Source: Methylobacter sp. | Lineage (GTDB): Bacteria; Pseudomonadota; Gammaproteobacteria; Methylococcales; Methylomonadaceae | Length of the DNA: 45,614 nucleotides | Assembly: GCA_028716975.1 (NCBI GenBank) | Contig: JAQUOU010000027.1 | Span: 1 to 45,614 of the forward strand | Direction of reading: 5' to 3' | Shown here: in pieces, positions 37,394 through 45,614 of the stretch | Layout: every line of letters starts with the position of its first letter | Position numbering within the stretch: position 1 is the first letter of the stretch | The notes under the pieces: generated by a model | The model's input: only the letters and a program-made list of their open reading frames with translations | Database searches by the model: none | What the model was told of the DNA's origin: nothing | Made by a program: the position numbers and the translations under genes

Positions 37394-37941
37394 TTCGTCA
37401 CACTAAAACCGCAACCGGTAAAGGATTGTGTTATGGCCAAAGCAATGTGGAATTGGCCGATAGTTTTTCCGAAGAAGCCCTGCAACTCAAACAAAAACTG
37501 CCCGAGCTTAAACCGGGTAGCCTGGTTTTCAGCAGTCCGTTAACGCGTTGCTTACAACTGGCTGAGACTTTTTCAAACTCCGTAGTTTCGGATGTACGAC
37601 TGCTTGAACTTGACTTTGGTGACTGGGAGGGTATGCGCTTTGACGCTCTTAAGCCTGATGTTTTACTACAGTGGACAGATAATTTTGTTCATCTTGCACC
37701 GCCTAAAGGTGAAAGCTTTACCGATTTATGTCTTCGGGCCGAAAATTTTTGGCAGGACTTATTGACCTATGAAACGGAACAAGTCCTGGTAATTACGCAT
37801 GCCGGCGTTATTCGCGCCCTGCTAACGCATATTTTACAATTGCCGCCTGCAAAGGCTTTTCAGTTCAGGGTTGATTTCGGTTCTGTGCATAAATTCCAGC
37901 ATCTCGATAATTACACTTATATTAATTATTTGAATTTATGA
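37378..37941 (+). CDS. cobC: Alpha-ribazole phosphatase, histidine phosphatase family
   Basis: I start at the GTG at 37378 (VDIYLIRHTKT), which overlaps cobS, because the longer TTG-initiated frame adds unrelated residues. The 187-residue product has the catalytic IRHTKT with a phosphohistidine, CYGQSNVELA, and TRCLQLAETF. It dephosphorylates alpha-ribazole 5'-phosphate to make the lower ligand of B12. Assignment rests on family plus cluster with cobS, cobQ and cobU; other phosphoglycerate-mutase-like substrates would be unlikely here. Confidence 0.88.
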   Translation: MDIYLIRHTKTATGKGLCYGQSNVELADSFSEEALQLKQKLPELKPGSLVFSSPLTRCLQLAETFSNSVVSDVRLLELDFGDWEGMRFDALKPDVLLQWTDNFVHLAPPKGESFTDLCLRAENFWQDLLTYETEQVLVITHAGVIRALLTHILQLPPAKAFQFRVDFGSVHKFQHLDNYTYINYLNL

Positions 37942-38045
37942 GCAAATGCAGAGCAGTAGCCAGTAAAACTTGCCATGAAGAAATACACAACCTCATATTT
38001 TTCGCAGCATTCATAATCCTTTAAGTAATTGATAAAGATGAGTAA

Positions 38046-39446
38046 ATGAAACCTTTAGCCGTTTTCGGCACCGGTTCAGATGCCGGAAAAACCACCATAG
38101 TGATGGCTTTGTGCCGCATTTTTGCAGGCCAGGGCTTTAAAGTAGCTCCTTTCAAGGCGCAAAATGTCTCTAACAACTCCGCAGTCACGAAAGAAAACCG
38201 AGAGATTTCCAGGGCCCAATGCCTCCAAGCAGAGGCCGCGCGAGTCGAGCCCAGCTATCTTTTTAATCCAGTTCTGCTCAAATCGCACGGTAACGGCTCC
38301 GTGCAAGTCATTGTGAATGGGCTGGTTTACCAAAACCAGTCGGTTGCCACTTATTATGATGAAATCGATAACCTGAAACTGCAAGTACAACAGTCATTTG
38401 GCCGTTTGCAGCAAGACTATGATCTGGTAATTGCAGAGGGGGCCGGTTCGCCCGTCGAGTTGAACCTGCTGGATAAAGACCTCTCCAATACTTTTATCGC
38501 CAAAACCTTCAATACCAAAAATATTTTAGTGGCGGATATTGAGCGCGGCGGCGTATTCGCCTCTATTTACGGTACTTTGGAACTGATGGATCCCGTTATA
38601 CGGAGCAATCTGATCGGCGTCGTGATTAATAAATTTCGCGGAGACCGGCGTTTTTTTGATGACGGCGAAAAGATTATCAGCAAGAGATTTGGCGTTCCTG
38701 TCTTAGGTGTATTACCTTTTCAGCCGTTGAATATTGATATGGAAGACTCCCAGTCGCTGCAAAACTATCAACAGCGTCTAAACGCTGTCAAAATCCGTAT
38801 TGCGGTGATCGCCTATCCGGGTTTGAGCAATTATAACGATCTGGATGTGCTGATGGCGGATGCTGAACTTTATGTCGAGCTGATCTGTTCTTACCAGCCG
38901 TTGGATAATTTTGATATGGTGCTGTTGCCGGGCAGCAAAACCGTAATCCGCGATTTGCAATGGCTAAAGCAACAAGGCTTGTTCAAAGCCATTCAGCAGT
39001 TTAATAAAGCGGTGTTCGGGCTCTGCGGCGGCTATCAAATGCTTTGCCGTAGTTTGCATGACCCTGATGCGCTTGAGCATGAAATCGCCGGCATTGAAAC
39101 CGGTCTGGGCTTGATTGATGATAGTGTGGTTTATCAAAGCCCTAAAATCCTCAAGCGCGGACTATATCAGCTGTTTTCATATCCGGCGATAAAGGGCTAT
39201 GAAATCCATTGCGGCCGCATGGACAAACATCCATTGTATTATCGACGCGGCCTTGTGGCCGGTACGCATATACATGGGGTTTTTGATAATGATGGGTTTC
39301 GCAGCGATTATTTTAAAGCCGTTAATCCCGACTATCAGGGCTATGCGTATGCTCATCACCGTGAAACCGAAATCCAGGGCTTTGCCGATATAGTGACCGA
39401 GAACCTGGATATTGAAGCTATTTTGCAGGCGCTGCAAGCAGATTGA
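38046..39446 (+). CDS. cobQ: Cobyric acid synthase
   Basis: The 466-residue glutamine-dependent amidotransferase forms four amides on adenosylcobyrinic acid. It has an N-terminal ATPase-like fold (GSDAGKTTIVMALCRIF, then PFKAQNVSNNSAV) and a C-terminal class I glutamine amidotransferase with the nucleophile cysteine in FGLCGGYQMLC and a final His region (GTHIHGVFD). AQNVSNNS differs slightly from the usual AQNMSLNS. The end overlaps the possible cobU TTG start. Confidence 0.96.
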   Translation: MKPLAVFGTGSDAGKTTIVMALCRIFAGQGFKVAPFKAQNVSNNSAVTKENREISRAQCLQAEAARVEPSYLFNPVLLKSHGNGSVQVIVNGLVYQNQSVATYYDEIDNLKLQVQQSFGRLQQDYDLVIAEGAGSPVELNLLDKDLSNTFIAKTFNTKNILVADIERGGVFASIYGTLELMDPVIRSNLIGVVINKFRGDRRFFDDGEKIISKRFGVPVLGVLPFQPLNIDMEDSQSLQNYQQRLNAVKIRIAVIAYPGLSNYNDLDVLMADAELYVELICSYQPLDNFDMVLLPGSKTVIRDLQWLKQQGLFKAIQQFNKAVFGLCGGYQMLCRSLHDPDALEHEIAGIETGLGLIDDSVVYQSPKILKRGLYQLFSYPAIKGYEIHCGRMDKHPLYYRRGLVAGTHIHGVFDNDGFRSDYFKAVNPDYQGYAYAHHRETEIQGFADIVTENLDIEAILQALQAD

Positions 39447-39466
39447 CGGTTTTAAATATTGGCATA

Positions 39467-39970
39467 ATGAGCATGAAAGCATTGTTTACAGGCGGAATAA
39501 AAAGCGGTAAATCGCGTCTGGCGGAAGCCTATATCCTGACGCAACCGGCTGAGAATAAGCCTTATTATATAGCGACCACCGAGTTTATTGATGATGAAAT
39601 GCAGGCACGAATCCGTATTCATCAACAACGCCGCCAGGATTTGTTTATTACTGTTGAAGAACCCGTTAACCTGTTCAAAGTGATGGAAAAATGTCCGGGG
39701 CCTGTATTAATCGAATGCATATCGATGTGGCTCAACAACCTGCTTTATCGCCAAATGCCGCCAGCCCATATTTTACAGGAACTGGAAGCCATCATGCAGT
39801 TACCGTGCGATATGGTTCTGGTGCATAACGAAGTCGGATTGGGCGTAATTGCCGATAACCTGTTAGCCCGGCAGTTCGTGGATTTATCCGGTAGAGCTGC
39901 ACAGTTGATGGGACAATATTGTGAACGGGTGTTTTTTTGCAGTGCAGGATTAAAACTCCAAATGAAATAA
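39467..39970 (+). CDS. cobU: Adenosylcobinamide kinase / phosphate guanylyltransferase
   Basis: Start chosen at ATG 39467 (MSMKALFTGGIKSGKS), since the upstream TTG at 39443 is unlikely; ATG 39473 is also possible. About 167 residues. The P-loop GGIKSGKSR, TEFIDDEMQARIRIHQQRR and VHNEVGLGVIADNLLARQF fit the CobU family, which phosphorylates adenosylcobinamide and adds GMP. Slightly short but complete. Last of the B12 run, converging on the next gene. Confidence 0.95.
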   Translation: MSMKALFTGGIKSGKSRLAEAYILTQPAENKPYYIATTEFIDDEMQARIRIHQQRRQDLFITVEEPVNLFKVMEKCPGPVLIECISMWLNNLLYRQMPPAHILQELEAIMQLPCDMVLVHNEVGLGVIADNLLARQFVDLSGRAAQLMGQYCERVFFCSAGLKLQMK

Positions 39971-40001
39971 CTGCAGAATTATGCAGGATAAATATGGCAA
40001 C

Positions 40002-41066
40002 TTAAACAACAATGGCTTTGCTGAAATATTCCCGGGCTAAACAGGCTACAGCAACGGCAGGCGCGCAATCGGCCGTAGTTAAACCTGCGTGAACTGGAGC
40101 TTCTGCAAAAAATTCAGCAAAATCCAGGTAGGAATAACCTAAATTCAAAGCTAATTGCCTGACCAGAAAGCGGCCGATTCCTGCGCCGATTATTGGATTG
40201 TTTCGGGAAATGCGATGCCTGGATAATTGGGCTTCACAGCCCCGTTGAATTTTTTGCAGCTGTTGGGAGCGAAGATTTTCGGCAAATCGTTGCCAGCGCG
40301 ACAGCTCATCAATCATAAAATCGCAGCCTATCATGCGTGATAAACGTCTGGCACTGGCAATAACGGTTTTTTCCTCGCCATCCGCTGTTTCAGTTTGATC
40401 ATGTAATTCATTAAGCTCTCCCGTAAGGCGGTATACATCTGCCATAGTTGCGAAATGCTCGGCCATTAAACCGACGTTCTTACCTTGATCCCGTGCTGTT
40501 TTCGCGACGGCCATGACGGGCGTTCTGACGATTCCGGTATAGATAAGCTCTTGAGAAATCAGGCGCTGGTAATCCGTATAGCCTTCCGCCGGAACCTGGC
40601 TATCCTTCAGTATTAAAATATCCGTTGTGGTGCTGCCTATGTCGATAAAAAGCCCGTCCTCCACTTTTTGTGCGGCAAATAAGGCGCTTGCCAGCCAGTT
40701 TGCAGAGGCGATAGCTTCATAATACCTGTCTTCAACATTTTCGGACATCAGAAAGCCTTCATAACCTGCAAAAATTAAACACGGCATTCCAGCCAACAAT
40801 CCATTCATGGTATCAATGATTTGTTTAACCCCATCAGCCCTATTAACAAATAAATCAACCAATTCTCCCGTCATGGTTATAACATGAAGATGACTTGCAC
40901 CGGCCAAGTCCTGCATAATAGTGTTTACAGCATGGTGCAACTGATCAATTCCTTTCCATAATGGACAGGGTTTCTGGACGATATGAATAATTTCACCGGC
41001 TCTATTGATAACGGCTGCTTTAACATGCGCCCCGCCAATATCCCAGCCCACAATATTAAACTGCAT
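40002..41066 (-). CDS. MfnF-like H4MPT-linked C1-pathway protein (hydantoinase/ASKHA fold)
   Basis: The 354-residue product opens GWDIGGAHVKAAVINRAGEI and holds GLFIDIGSTTTDILIL and AGIGRFLVRQLA, an ASKHA/hydantoinase-like kinase fold. It is the family annotated in H4MPT-linked C1 transfer gene sets, whose methanogen relative MfnF couples the furan and tyramine-glutamate parts of methanofuran. By homology and context the likely role is methylofuran assembly. Its start overlaps the stop of the MfnD-like gene by 11 bases, and the two are co-transcribed. The enzymatic step in bacteria is inferred. Confidence 0.9.
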   Translation of the reverse strand: MQFNIVGWDIGGAHVKAAVINRAGEIIHIVQKPCPLWKGIDQLHHAVNTIMQDLAGASHLHVITMTGELVDLFVNRADGVKQIIDTMNGLLAGMPCLIFAGYEGFLMSENVEDRYYEAIASANWLASALFAAQKVEDGLFIDIGSTTTDILILKDSQVPAEGYTDYQRLISQELIYTGIVRTPVMAVAKTARDQGKNVGLMAEHFATMADVYRLTGELNELHDQTETADGEEKTVIASARRLSRMIGCDFMIDELSRWQRFAENLRSQQLQKIQRGCEAQLSRHRISRNNPIIGAGIGRFLVRQLALNLGYSYLDFAEFFAEAPVHAGLTTADCAPAVAVACLAREYFSKAIVV

Positions 41067-42057
41067 GGTTATCCTGTTTGATTTTAATGGTAATTTGCCG
41101 GTTGCAAAGCGGATTTATTATTGGCTTACCCTCCAGTAACTGCAACACTTTTTCTACAACATTAATGCCCAGTGCCGCATAAATACCTGCAAATGATGTG
41201 GTCAGGCGCGGATTTATTTCAAGTACCCATATCTGGTCGGCGGTTACTATTAAATCAATGCCCGCATAGCCCCATAAATCAGGCAAAGCTTTGGCAATAT
41301 CAGCAATTAAATCCTGATAGTCGCTTAAGCCGGAATGATGATTTACCACAATCGCGGACAAGTGATATTGCTTGTTGATAATGTTGAATTTCTGCAGATT
41401 CGCACATAATAACCAGCCATGACCTTGTTTAAACAGGCACGATAAACTGATTTTATTCCCCTGAATATGCGGCTGAATAATAAACTGATCATTCCCCTGC
41501 AGCTGTTTAACTAGCGCCGCAAAATCTTCCTGCCCGGTGATTAAATAACTGTCTGCGCAACCCGCGCCATCAACCTGCTTGATCATCCATTCCCCGTGAG
41601 AATAAAACCTATCATCAAACATTCGCGTGGGAATTGTAGGTATATTATTTCTGCTGAGATGTTGATAGGTTTTAAATTTATTACCGGCAATAGCAACGGC
41701 TGTTGCGGGCGATGTCAGCACTATCTTGCCCAATGACTCAACCGTTTGACACAGCGTTTGTAAAATACAATCAAATTCCGGCGCTATCGGCCATACGGCG
41801 TCACATTGCTTGGCTAAGCGAATAAATTCTTCAGAAACAATATGTTCAGGACTAATCATAACGGTATTAATGCCCGCGGTGTTTATAGTGCCGATCATAC
41901 GCCAATCCAGCATCACGATGAGTTCAACGCCGGGTATGCCGGAGAAATTATCGAGTAAAGCCTGAAGCATCAAAAACCCTTCGCTTGACAGAGAGTCGGG
42001 GAGCTCCTGCTGATTAAAACCGCCGCCAGTGATATACTCAAATACCAGAATTTTCAC
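41056..42057 (-). CDS. ATP-grasp ligase, MfnD-like
   Basis: I start at the GTG at 42057 (VKILVFEYITGGGFNQQELP), because this gives the normal family N-terminus; the frame continues upstream to 42096 with 13 extra residues. The remaining 333 residues have ATP-grasp signs: GNKFKTYQHL, WMIKQVDGAGCADSYLI and WVLEINPRLTTSFAG. MfnD in methanogens links tyramine to glutamate for methanofuran; the bacterial counterpart likely does the like for methylofuran, where tyrosine replaces tyramine. It is divergent from the HisA-like gene over about 75 bases. Confidence 0.87.
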   Translation of the reverse strand: MKILVFEYITGGGFNQQELPDSLSSEGFLMLQALLDNFSGIPGVELIVMLDWRMIGTINTAGINTVMISPEHIVSEEFIRLAKQCDAVWPIAPEFDCILQTLCQTVESLGKIVLTSPATAVAIAGNKFKTYQHLSRNNIPTIPTRMFDDRFYSHGEWMIKQVDGAGCADSYLITGQEDFAALVKQLQGNDQFIIQPHIQGNKISLSCLFKQGHGWLLCANLQKFNIINKQYHLSAIVVNHHSGLSDYQDLIADIAKALPDLWGYAGIDLIVTADQIWVLEINPRLTTSFAGIYAALGINVVEKVLQLLEGKPIINPLCNRQITIKIKQDNHAV

Positions 42058-42131
42058 AAATAGTCTTAAATCATAAATCAGATATTGTAACATCACCGCA
42101 TTTTACAATAACCTGAAGGCGCGTTTCGCTT

Positions 42132-42842
42132 ATGAAGATAATCCCGGTAATCGATTTAAAAGATGGTGTGGTTGTTCATGCCAGACAAGGCAAACGAGAG
42201 CTTTACCAGCCAATTAATACCGGTTTGGGCGGATCATCCGATATTTATCAGGTAATCCGGGCTTTCCTGAGTTTCTATGACTTTAATACTATCTATATTG
42301 CCGATTTGAATGCAATTAGTCTGCAAGGCAACCACGAACATTTAATCAATAATGTGCTGATGCGGTTTCCCCAAATAACATTTTGGATAGACCGGGGTTA
42401 CCAGCAATATGATGGAAATTTAAAACGTCGAAGCAATTATCTCCCGGTTCTGGGAAGTGAATCTTATCAGGATGAAAATATTCCGGAAATTAAAGCGTTC
42501 AAAAATAACTTTATTCTTTCCCTGGATTTTTCGATTTCCGAAGCGCTCGGAGCAAAAAAACTTTTCTCAAACCAGAATTTTTGGCCCGATAACATTATTA
42601 TCATGACCCTGGATCGCGTAGGCAGTAATACGGGCCCGGACTTGGTTAAATTAAATGATTTTTATAGCCATTATCCGGACAAAAATTTTATTGCAGCCGG
42701 CGGCATAAGGAATATAAAGGATTTAATTGATTTGGAAGAGATAGGTATTAAGCAGGCTCTTGTTGCAAGCGCCTTGCATAACGGCAGTCTTAGCCGTGAA
42801 AATATCAATATCTTAAGGCAAAAAAATACCCCAGCAAGCTGA
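42132..42842 (+). CDS. HisA/HisF-family protein of the H4MPT gene set
   Basis: The 236-residue TIM-barrel protein begins MKIIPVIDLKDGVVVHARQG, with the catalytic-type Asp of HisA, and has TIYIADLNAI, ILSLDFS, MTLDRVGSNTGPDL and FIAAGGIRNIKDL. It is not a canonical HisA: the substrate-binding loops differ, and it belongs to a hisA/hisF-related family seen in methanogens and methylotrophs. Position in the C1 cofactor cluster suggests a step in H4MPT or methylofuran synthesis. The exact reaction is not known to me. A terminator overlaps its end. Confidence 0.88.
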   Translation: MKIIPVIDLKDGVVVHARQGKRELYQPINTGLGGSSDIYQVIRAFLSFYDFNTIYIADLNAISLQGNHEHLINNVLMRFPQITFWIDRGYQQYDGNLKRRSNYLPVLGSESYQDENIPEIKAFKNNFILSLDFSISEALGAKKLFSNQNFWPDNIIIMTLDRVGSNTGPDLVKLNDFYSHYPDKNFIAAGGIRNIKDLIDLEEIGIKQALVASALHNGSLSRENINILRQKNTPAS

Positions 42843-42852
42843 GGTATTTTCA
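42821..42852. terminator. Bidirectional terminator between the HisA-like gene and fae
   Basis: AAAATACC pairs with GGTATTTT, then CAGC with GCTG around AA, with one mismatch. It covers the stop codon of the HisA-like gene and lies 23 bases past the fae stop, with T runs on both strands. Confidence 0.85.
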
Positions 42853-42874
42853 ACAACCGTAAGTAATCGATAAC

Positions 42875-43390
42875 TTATTCGTTGTTAACTGCAAACGGAT
42901 GTTTAGCGGTATTTTTTTGTGCAACAACTTCAGCCGCTGTAGGTGAGCCGGCGATAGCCCGTTTTAAAGCTTCTTTGGTGGCTTCATAGTTGTATTTTTC
43001 GATTTTGCCATCATCTTCGGCTTGCCAGTGAATGAATACACCAACTGTGATAAATAAATCATCCGCTTCGTTAGCCGGAATTGTGCCGTCTTCTACGCAA
43101 TCAGCAACAGCCATAGCAACAGCGCGTTGAGCCGGGCCAAACATTTGAACTGCTTGTTTTGCGCCTTTGATTGTTACTTTGTTGTACAAAACAGTTGAAG
43201 GTTTAACCATCAGGTTAGGTGCAACAAGAGCTAACAGGCAAGAAAAGCCGTCTTTGTTGTTTGTCAAAGCATTTGCGAATGCTGATTCAGCAGCTGAACC
43301 ACGTGGTCCAACCATCAAATCGATGTGAGCAACTTCGTTGCCTTCACCCACTAAAGATTCGCCAACACACAATTTATTAATTTTCGCCAT
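42875..43390 (-). CDS. fae: Formaldehyde-activating enzyme
   Basis: The 171-residue enzyme condenses formaldehyde with H4MPT to 5,10-methylene-H4MPT and guards cells against formaldehyde. It begins [20 protein letters not shown], then [10 protein letters not shown] with the conserved active-site histidine (His22 here), and has [19 protein letters not shown] and FIHWQAEDD. Length and sequence match methylotroph Fae. It has its own GGGGA Shine-Dalgarno. Codon choice is strongly biased (GGT, GCA), as expected for an abundant protein. A leader ORF lies just ahead. It is the best single marker that this genome oxidises methanol or methane. Confidence 0.98.
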   Translation of the reverse strand: MAKINKLCVGESLVGEGNEVAHIDLMVGPRGSAAESAFANALTNNKDGFSCLLALVAPNLMVKPSTVLYNKVTIKGAKQAVQMFGPAQRAVAMAVADCVEDGTIPANEADDLFITVGVFIHWQAEDDGKIEKYNYEATKEALKRAIAGSPTAAEVVAQKNTAKHPFAVNNE

Positions 43391-43402
43391 GTTTGTTTTC
43401 CC

Positions 43403-43444
43403 CTATGAAGAAAAAGTTGAAAAAATTTGAGCTAATATTGACAT
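43403..43444 (-). promoter_or_regulatory. Candidate leader peptide ORF ahead of fae
   Basis: A perfect AGGAGG (43453-43458) lies eight bases before an ATG that opens 13 codons (MSILAQIFSTFSS) and a TAG. The fae ATG follows 12 bases later in the same frame. It could set fae translation by coupling, or be a relic of an older start. No translation evidence is available from sequence alone. Confidence 0.5.
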
Positions 43445-43492
43445 TGCTCATGCCTCCTATTTGTTTTTAACAAATTCCTTTTGAAGACTTAT

Positions 43493-44347
43493 TTAGTTAT
43501 GACTAATAATATCTTCTAAAAATACTGCCAATACGGTCGCTACAGTCATATCTGCCGTAGTGCCGGGATTCACACCCTTGGATTTGAACTCCTGATCCAT
43601 GCAATAAAGCCACGGTATAAGGCGCTCAGGATTATCAGTTTTAGACAGCTCTTCGTTAAGAAGGGCCATTTTATCGGCAATCATTTCAGAATACTGATGG
43701 CCGTATTTTCTTTCGATATGGCTATCAGGAAATTGACTTAGCAAATCAGCATATACTGCCACCGCCGCCCAATTCTTCTTGCCCCATCGAATTAATCCAT
43801 GATTATACCTTATAACGGCAAAATCGAAAATATCTTTATAATCGGTAATATATTGAAGAGCAACGCGGTCTTTGGAGCCAGCCAGTTTCATAGCCTCGGT
43901 TAGCGTGACAGAAGCTCGATCATGTACATCCTGCTCATTTGAACCGCCCAAACCACCTGGAGAAGCGACTGTTATTGCCTTAAAAACCCAGTTGGCATCG
44001 TCTATCGTGGTAGTGCCAAGCACCTGATTTAAAGCCCGTCTTAGAGTCAGCCCTGAATATCCGCGAGAAGCAGCCTGAATCAGGGGAGCACAGAGCAAAA
44101 TAATCCCTAAATTGGTATTACAACCCACAGCCTCACGGGTAGCCTTGACGGCATAAAATATTTTTTCGCCCAACGAATAATCAGGATTGCAAAGTGGAGC
44201 TGCGCTGACTTCTGCACTGATTCTAAAGTCCCTCACAGTCATATCGTGACCCGCTGCATAAATACTGACATTGCCGGGTTTAAATGCCTGTAATTCCACT
44301 TCACACGCCTGCTGATAAAGCGTGCTGAGCATCTTCGGAGTCATCAT
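43493..44347 (-). CDS. CitG/MdcB-like triphosphoribosyl-dephospho-CoA synthase family
   Basis: The 284-residue protein has the CitG family pattern: FKPGNVSIYAAG, NTNLGIILLCAPLI, ASPGGLGGSNEQDV and SKGVNPGTTADMTVA. CitG makes the prosthetic-group precursor of citrate lyase from dephospho-CoA and ATP. No citrate or malonate lyase gene is nearby, and homologues in methylotrophs occur with H4MPT genes, so a role in that cofactor's synthesis is more likely. The mechanism could involve a ribosyl phosphate transfer, which would suit the ribose part of H4MPT; this is inference. It overlaps the RimK-like gene by ATGA. Confidence 0.9.
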   Translation of the reverse strand: MMTPKMLSTLYQQACEVELQAFKPGNVSIYAAGHDMTVRDFRISAEVSAAPLCNPDYSLGEKIFYAVKATREAVGCNTNLGIILLCAPLIQAASRGYSGLTLRRALNQVLGTTTIDDANWVFKAITVASPGGLGGSNEQDVHDRASVTLTEAMKLAGSKDRVALQYITDYKDIFDFAVIRYNHGLIRWGKKNWAAVAVYADLLSQFPDSHIERKYGHQYSEMIADKMALLNEELSKTDNPERLIPWLYCMDQEFKSKGVNPGTTADMTVATVLAVFLEDIISHN

Positions 44348-45264
44348 GAAACAGCGGAATTTACTTTAAGACTGTTTTTATTGATGCATCGGGTTATTAA
44401 ATCTTCTGTCAGCAAGTCTGCAATATTAATATCACAAACACTCTCCAGTCCTTTCCATGCCGGGATGCTGTTAACTTCGATAACTGTGTAATGACCTTCT
44501 CTATCACAGATAATATCCACTCCGGCATAATCCATAGCTAGTGTAGCCGTAGCCTTGACGGCTAATTCAGCCATTTCCGGCGCTAAATCAACCCGCTCGC
44601 ATTTCGCCCCGCGGGCAACATTGTTTAACCAGGATTTTCCGCATCTACGCATTGCTGCAACAGCCTGACCGTTAACAACAAAAACGCGATTATCTGAAAA
44701 ACCCACCCCTGCGCAATGCACAAATCTTTGTAGATAATAAACACCATGACTGCTGGTCAGCCAGAATAAATCGGTCATTTTTTCAATGCGTCGAATGCCT
44801 TCACCCTGCGAACCGAACAATGGCTTGCTGAGTAATAAATTTCCTTTTCTTAACTCAGTTTCTGCAATATTTAAAGCATCGATCCTGTTTCGTAATATCC
44901 AGGTCAATGGTGTGGATAAACCGGCATTATGCAGCAAAAAACTGGTCATACCTTTATCAACACTGCGTTCTATAGCATGTCCGTCATTGTAGACGGGAAT
45001 ATGCATTAATTTTAAAGCATGCAGGATATCCAGATACAGGATGACTTCTTCAAGTGATCCCCCCGGTACGCCACGAACAAAAACCGCATCGGGAAGTGCT
45101 TGTTCAAATCCGGGAATTAAAATGGGAATTAGACCGGATTCAATGGTAAACCGGCATTCTGTCAAAGAAACATATTCACTGGCATAACCTCGACTGGCAA
45201 AGGCAAGGCGCAACTGCTTACCGTGCCAACCCGGATCATCCGTGAAAATAGCAATTCTACCCAC
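44344..45264 (-). CDS. RimK-like ATP-grasp ligase
   Basis: The 306-residue protein has an ATP-grasp fold of the RimK type: LLLSKPLFGSQGEGIRRIEK, YYLQRFV, DNRVFVVNGQAVAAMRR and VIEVNSIPAWKGLE. RimK relatives attach glutamates; the methanogen enzyme MptN adds glutamate to H4MPT. Given the neighbours, adding glutamates to H4MPT or to the long polyglutamate tail of methylofuran is the likely job, but the substrate is inferred. It precedes the CitG-like gene in a coupled pair. Confidence 0.9.
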   Translation of the reverse strand: MGRIAIFTDDPGWHGKQLRLAFASRGYASEYVSLTECRFTIESGLIPILIPGFEQALPDAVFVRGVPGGSLEEVILYLDILHALKLMHIPVYNDGHAIERSVDKGMTSFLLHNAGLSTPLTWILRNRIDALNIAETELRKGNLLLSKPLFGSQGEGIRRIEKMTDLFWLTSSHGVYYLQRFVHCAGVGFSDNRVFVVNGQAVAAMRRCGKSWLNNVARGAKCERVDLAPEMAELAVKATATLAMDYAGVDIICDREGHYTVIEVNSIPAWKGLESVCDINIADLLTEDLITRCINKNSLKVNSAVS

Positions 45265-45614
45265 GCAACTCCTTTATAAATTAAACACAATAGGATCTTC
45301 GGCCAGGCGAAGAGTCAAATTTTTATATTATCTATTTTTTGAGGTGAAAAAATCAATTGGCAGATTCAACTATCAGCTAAATGAAGACCTTTATTCATTC
45401 CGCTATGAACTCAGCTGACTGACTCTGAAAAATCGGGAGGAACTTCAACTCAACCCCGCCTTCTAATAATTAGCGTTGGTAATCTAACAGGCTGTTGAAA
45501 TTTGCCCATATACCTTCGGTTTCGGCGCCATTTTTCGAAGCGCCGGGTGGTCTGGAAGTCTGATTAGGCCTCAAAAACCGGTTTTAGCCGGTTATATTCG
45601 CCCCGAAGGGGGTT
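45265..45614. other. Gene-free window end, possible insertion-sequence terminus
   Basis: No ORF of note. At about 45488 CAGGCTGTTGAAATTTG resembles the ends of some transposon families (for example IS1182-like), followed by repetitive AAAACCGGTTTTAGCCGG text at the window edge. Without the transposase, the claim stays weak. The rest looks like the upstream region of the RimK-like gene. Confidence 0.3.

Noticed and set aside
43388-43444. Reading Fae as N-terminally extended through an amber codon
   Set aside because: Family Fae proteins start at the ATG used here and nothing suggests TAG recoding; the leader is reported as a separate ORF only.

Overview
The window looks like chromosomal DNA from a gammaproteobacterial methanotroph, probably order Methylococcales. 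The strongest pointers are a formaldehyde-activating enzyme (fae) lying among methylofuran/tetrahydromethanopterin (H4MPT) cofactor genes, a PQQ-alcohol-dehydrogenase-type ABC cassette, a phosphoketolase-acetate kinase operon, and a gammaproteobacterial order of map/glnD, rpsB-tsf-pyrH-frr-uppS-cdsA-dxr-rseP. Genus is not resolved from sequence reading alone.

Positions 1-9238 are accessory DNA, with almost every gene on the minus strand. The right part (about 4156-9238) is a compact P4-like satellite or island at the 3' end of a tRNA-Cys gene: a frameshifted tyrosine integrase, an AlpA-type regulator, a frameshifted P4-type primase/helicase and two small proteins. A 12-base copy of the tRNA-Cys end at 4156-4167 is a candidate far attachment site, giving an element of about 5.1 kb. 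The left part (1-4155) holds an unusually reduced virion module: an HK97-fold major capsid protein and a lambda gpI-like tail-tip assembly protein with only tiny ORFs between them, then a broken ParB-related gene and the 3' end of a plus-strand gene cut by the window edge. Several hairpins and repeats here are not explained by the genes.

Positions 9239-9437 hold tRNA-Cys(GCA) and tRNA-Gly(GCC). Positions 9495-11798 hold two minus-strand genes I cannot name. Positions 11928-15623 are a four-gene PQQ-associated ABC cassette (substrate-binding protein, beta-propeller, ATPase, permease). A PilZ protein, a MOSC protein and the ackA-xfp operon follow on the plus strand.

Positions 21032-35512 are core functions: glnD and map (minus), then the translation, pyrimidine, isoprenoid and lipid run rpsB, tsf, pyrH, frr, uppS, cdsA, dxr, rseP (plus), a DsbC-type isomerase where bamA often follows rseP, and mutS (minus). 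After a roughly 430-base stretch without a convincing gene comes a BON-LysM protein, then a cobalamin nucleotide-loop cluster cobS-cobC-cobQ-cobU.

Positions 40002-45264 are the C1 cofactor block: an MfnF-like protein, an MfnD-like ATP-grasp ligase, a HisA-like protein, fae, a CitG-like protein and a RimK-like ATP-grasp ligase. Fae condenses formaldehyde with H4MPT. The neighbours probably make or modify methylofuran or H4MPT, the carriers for oxidation to formate. Fae has a short in-frame leader ORF with a perfect Shine-Dalgarno. The last 350 bases carry no gene and may include the end of an insertion sequence.
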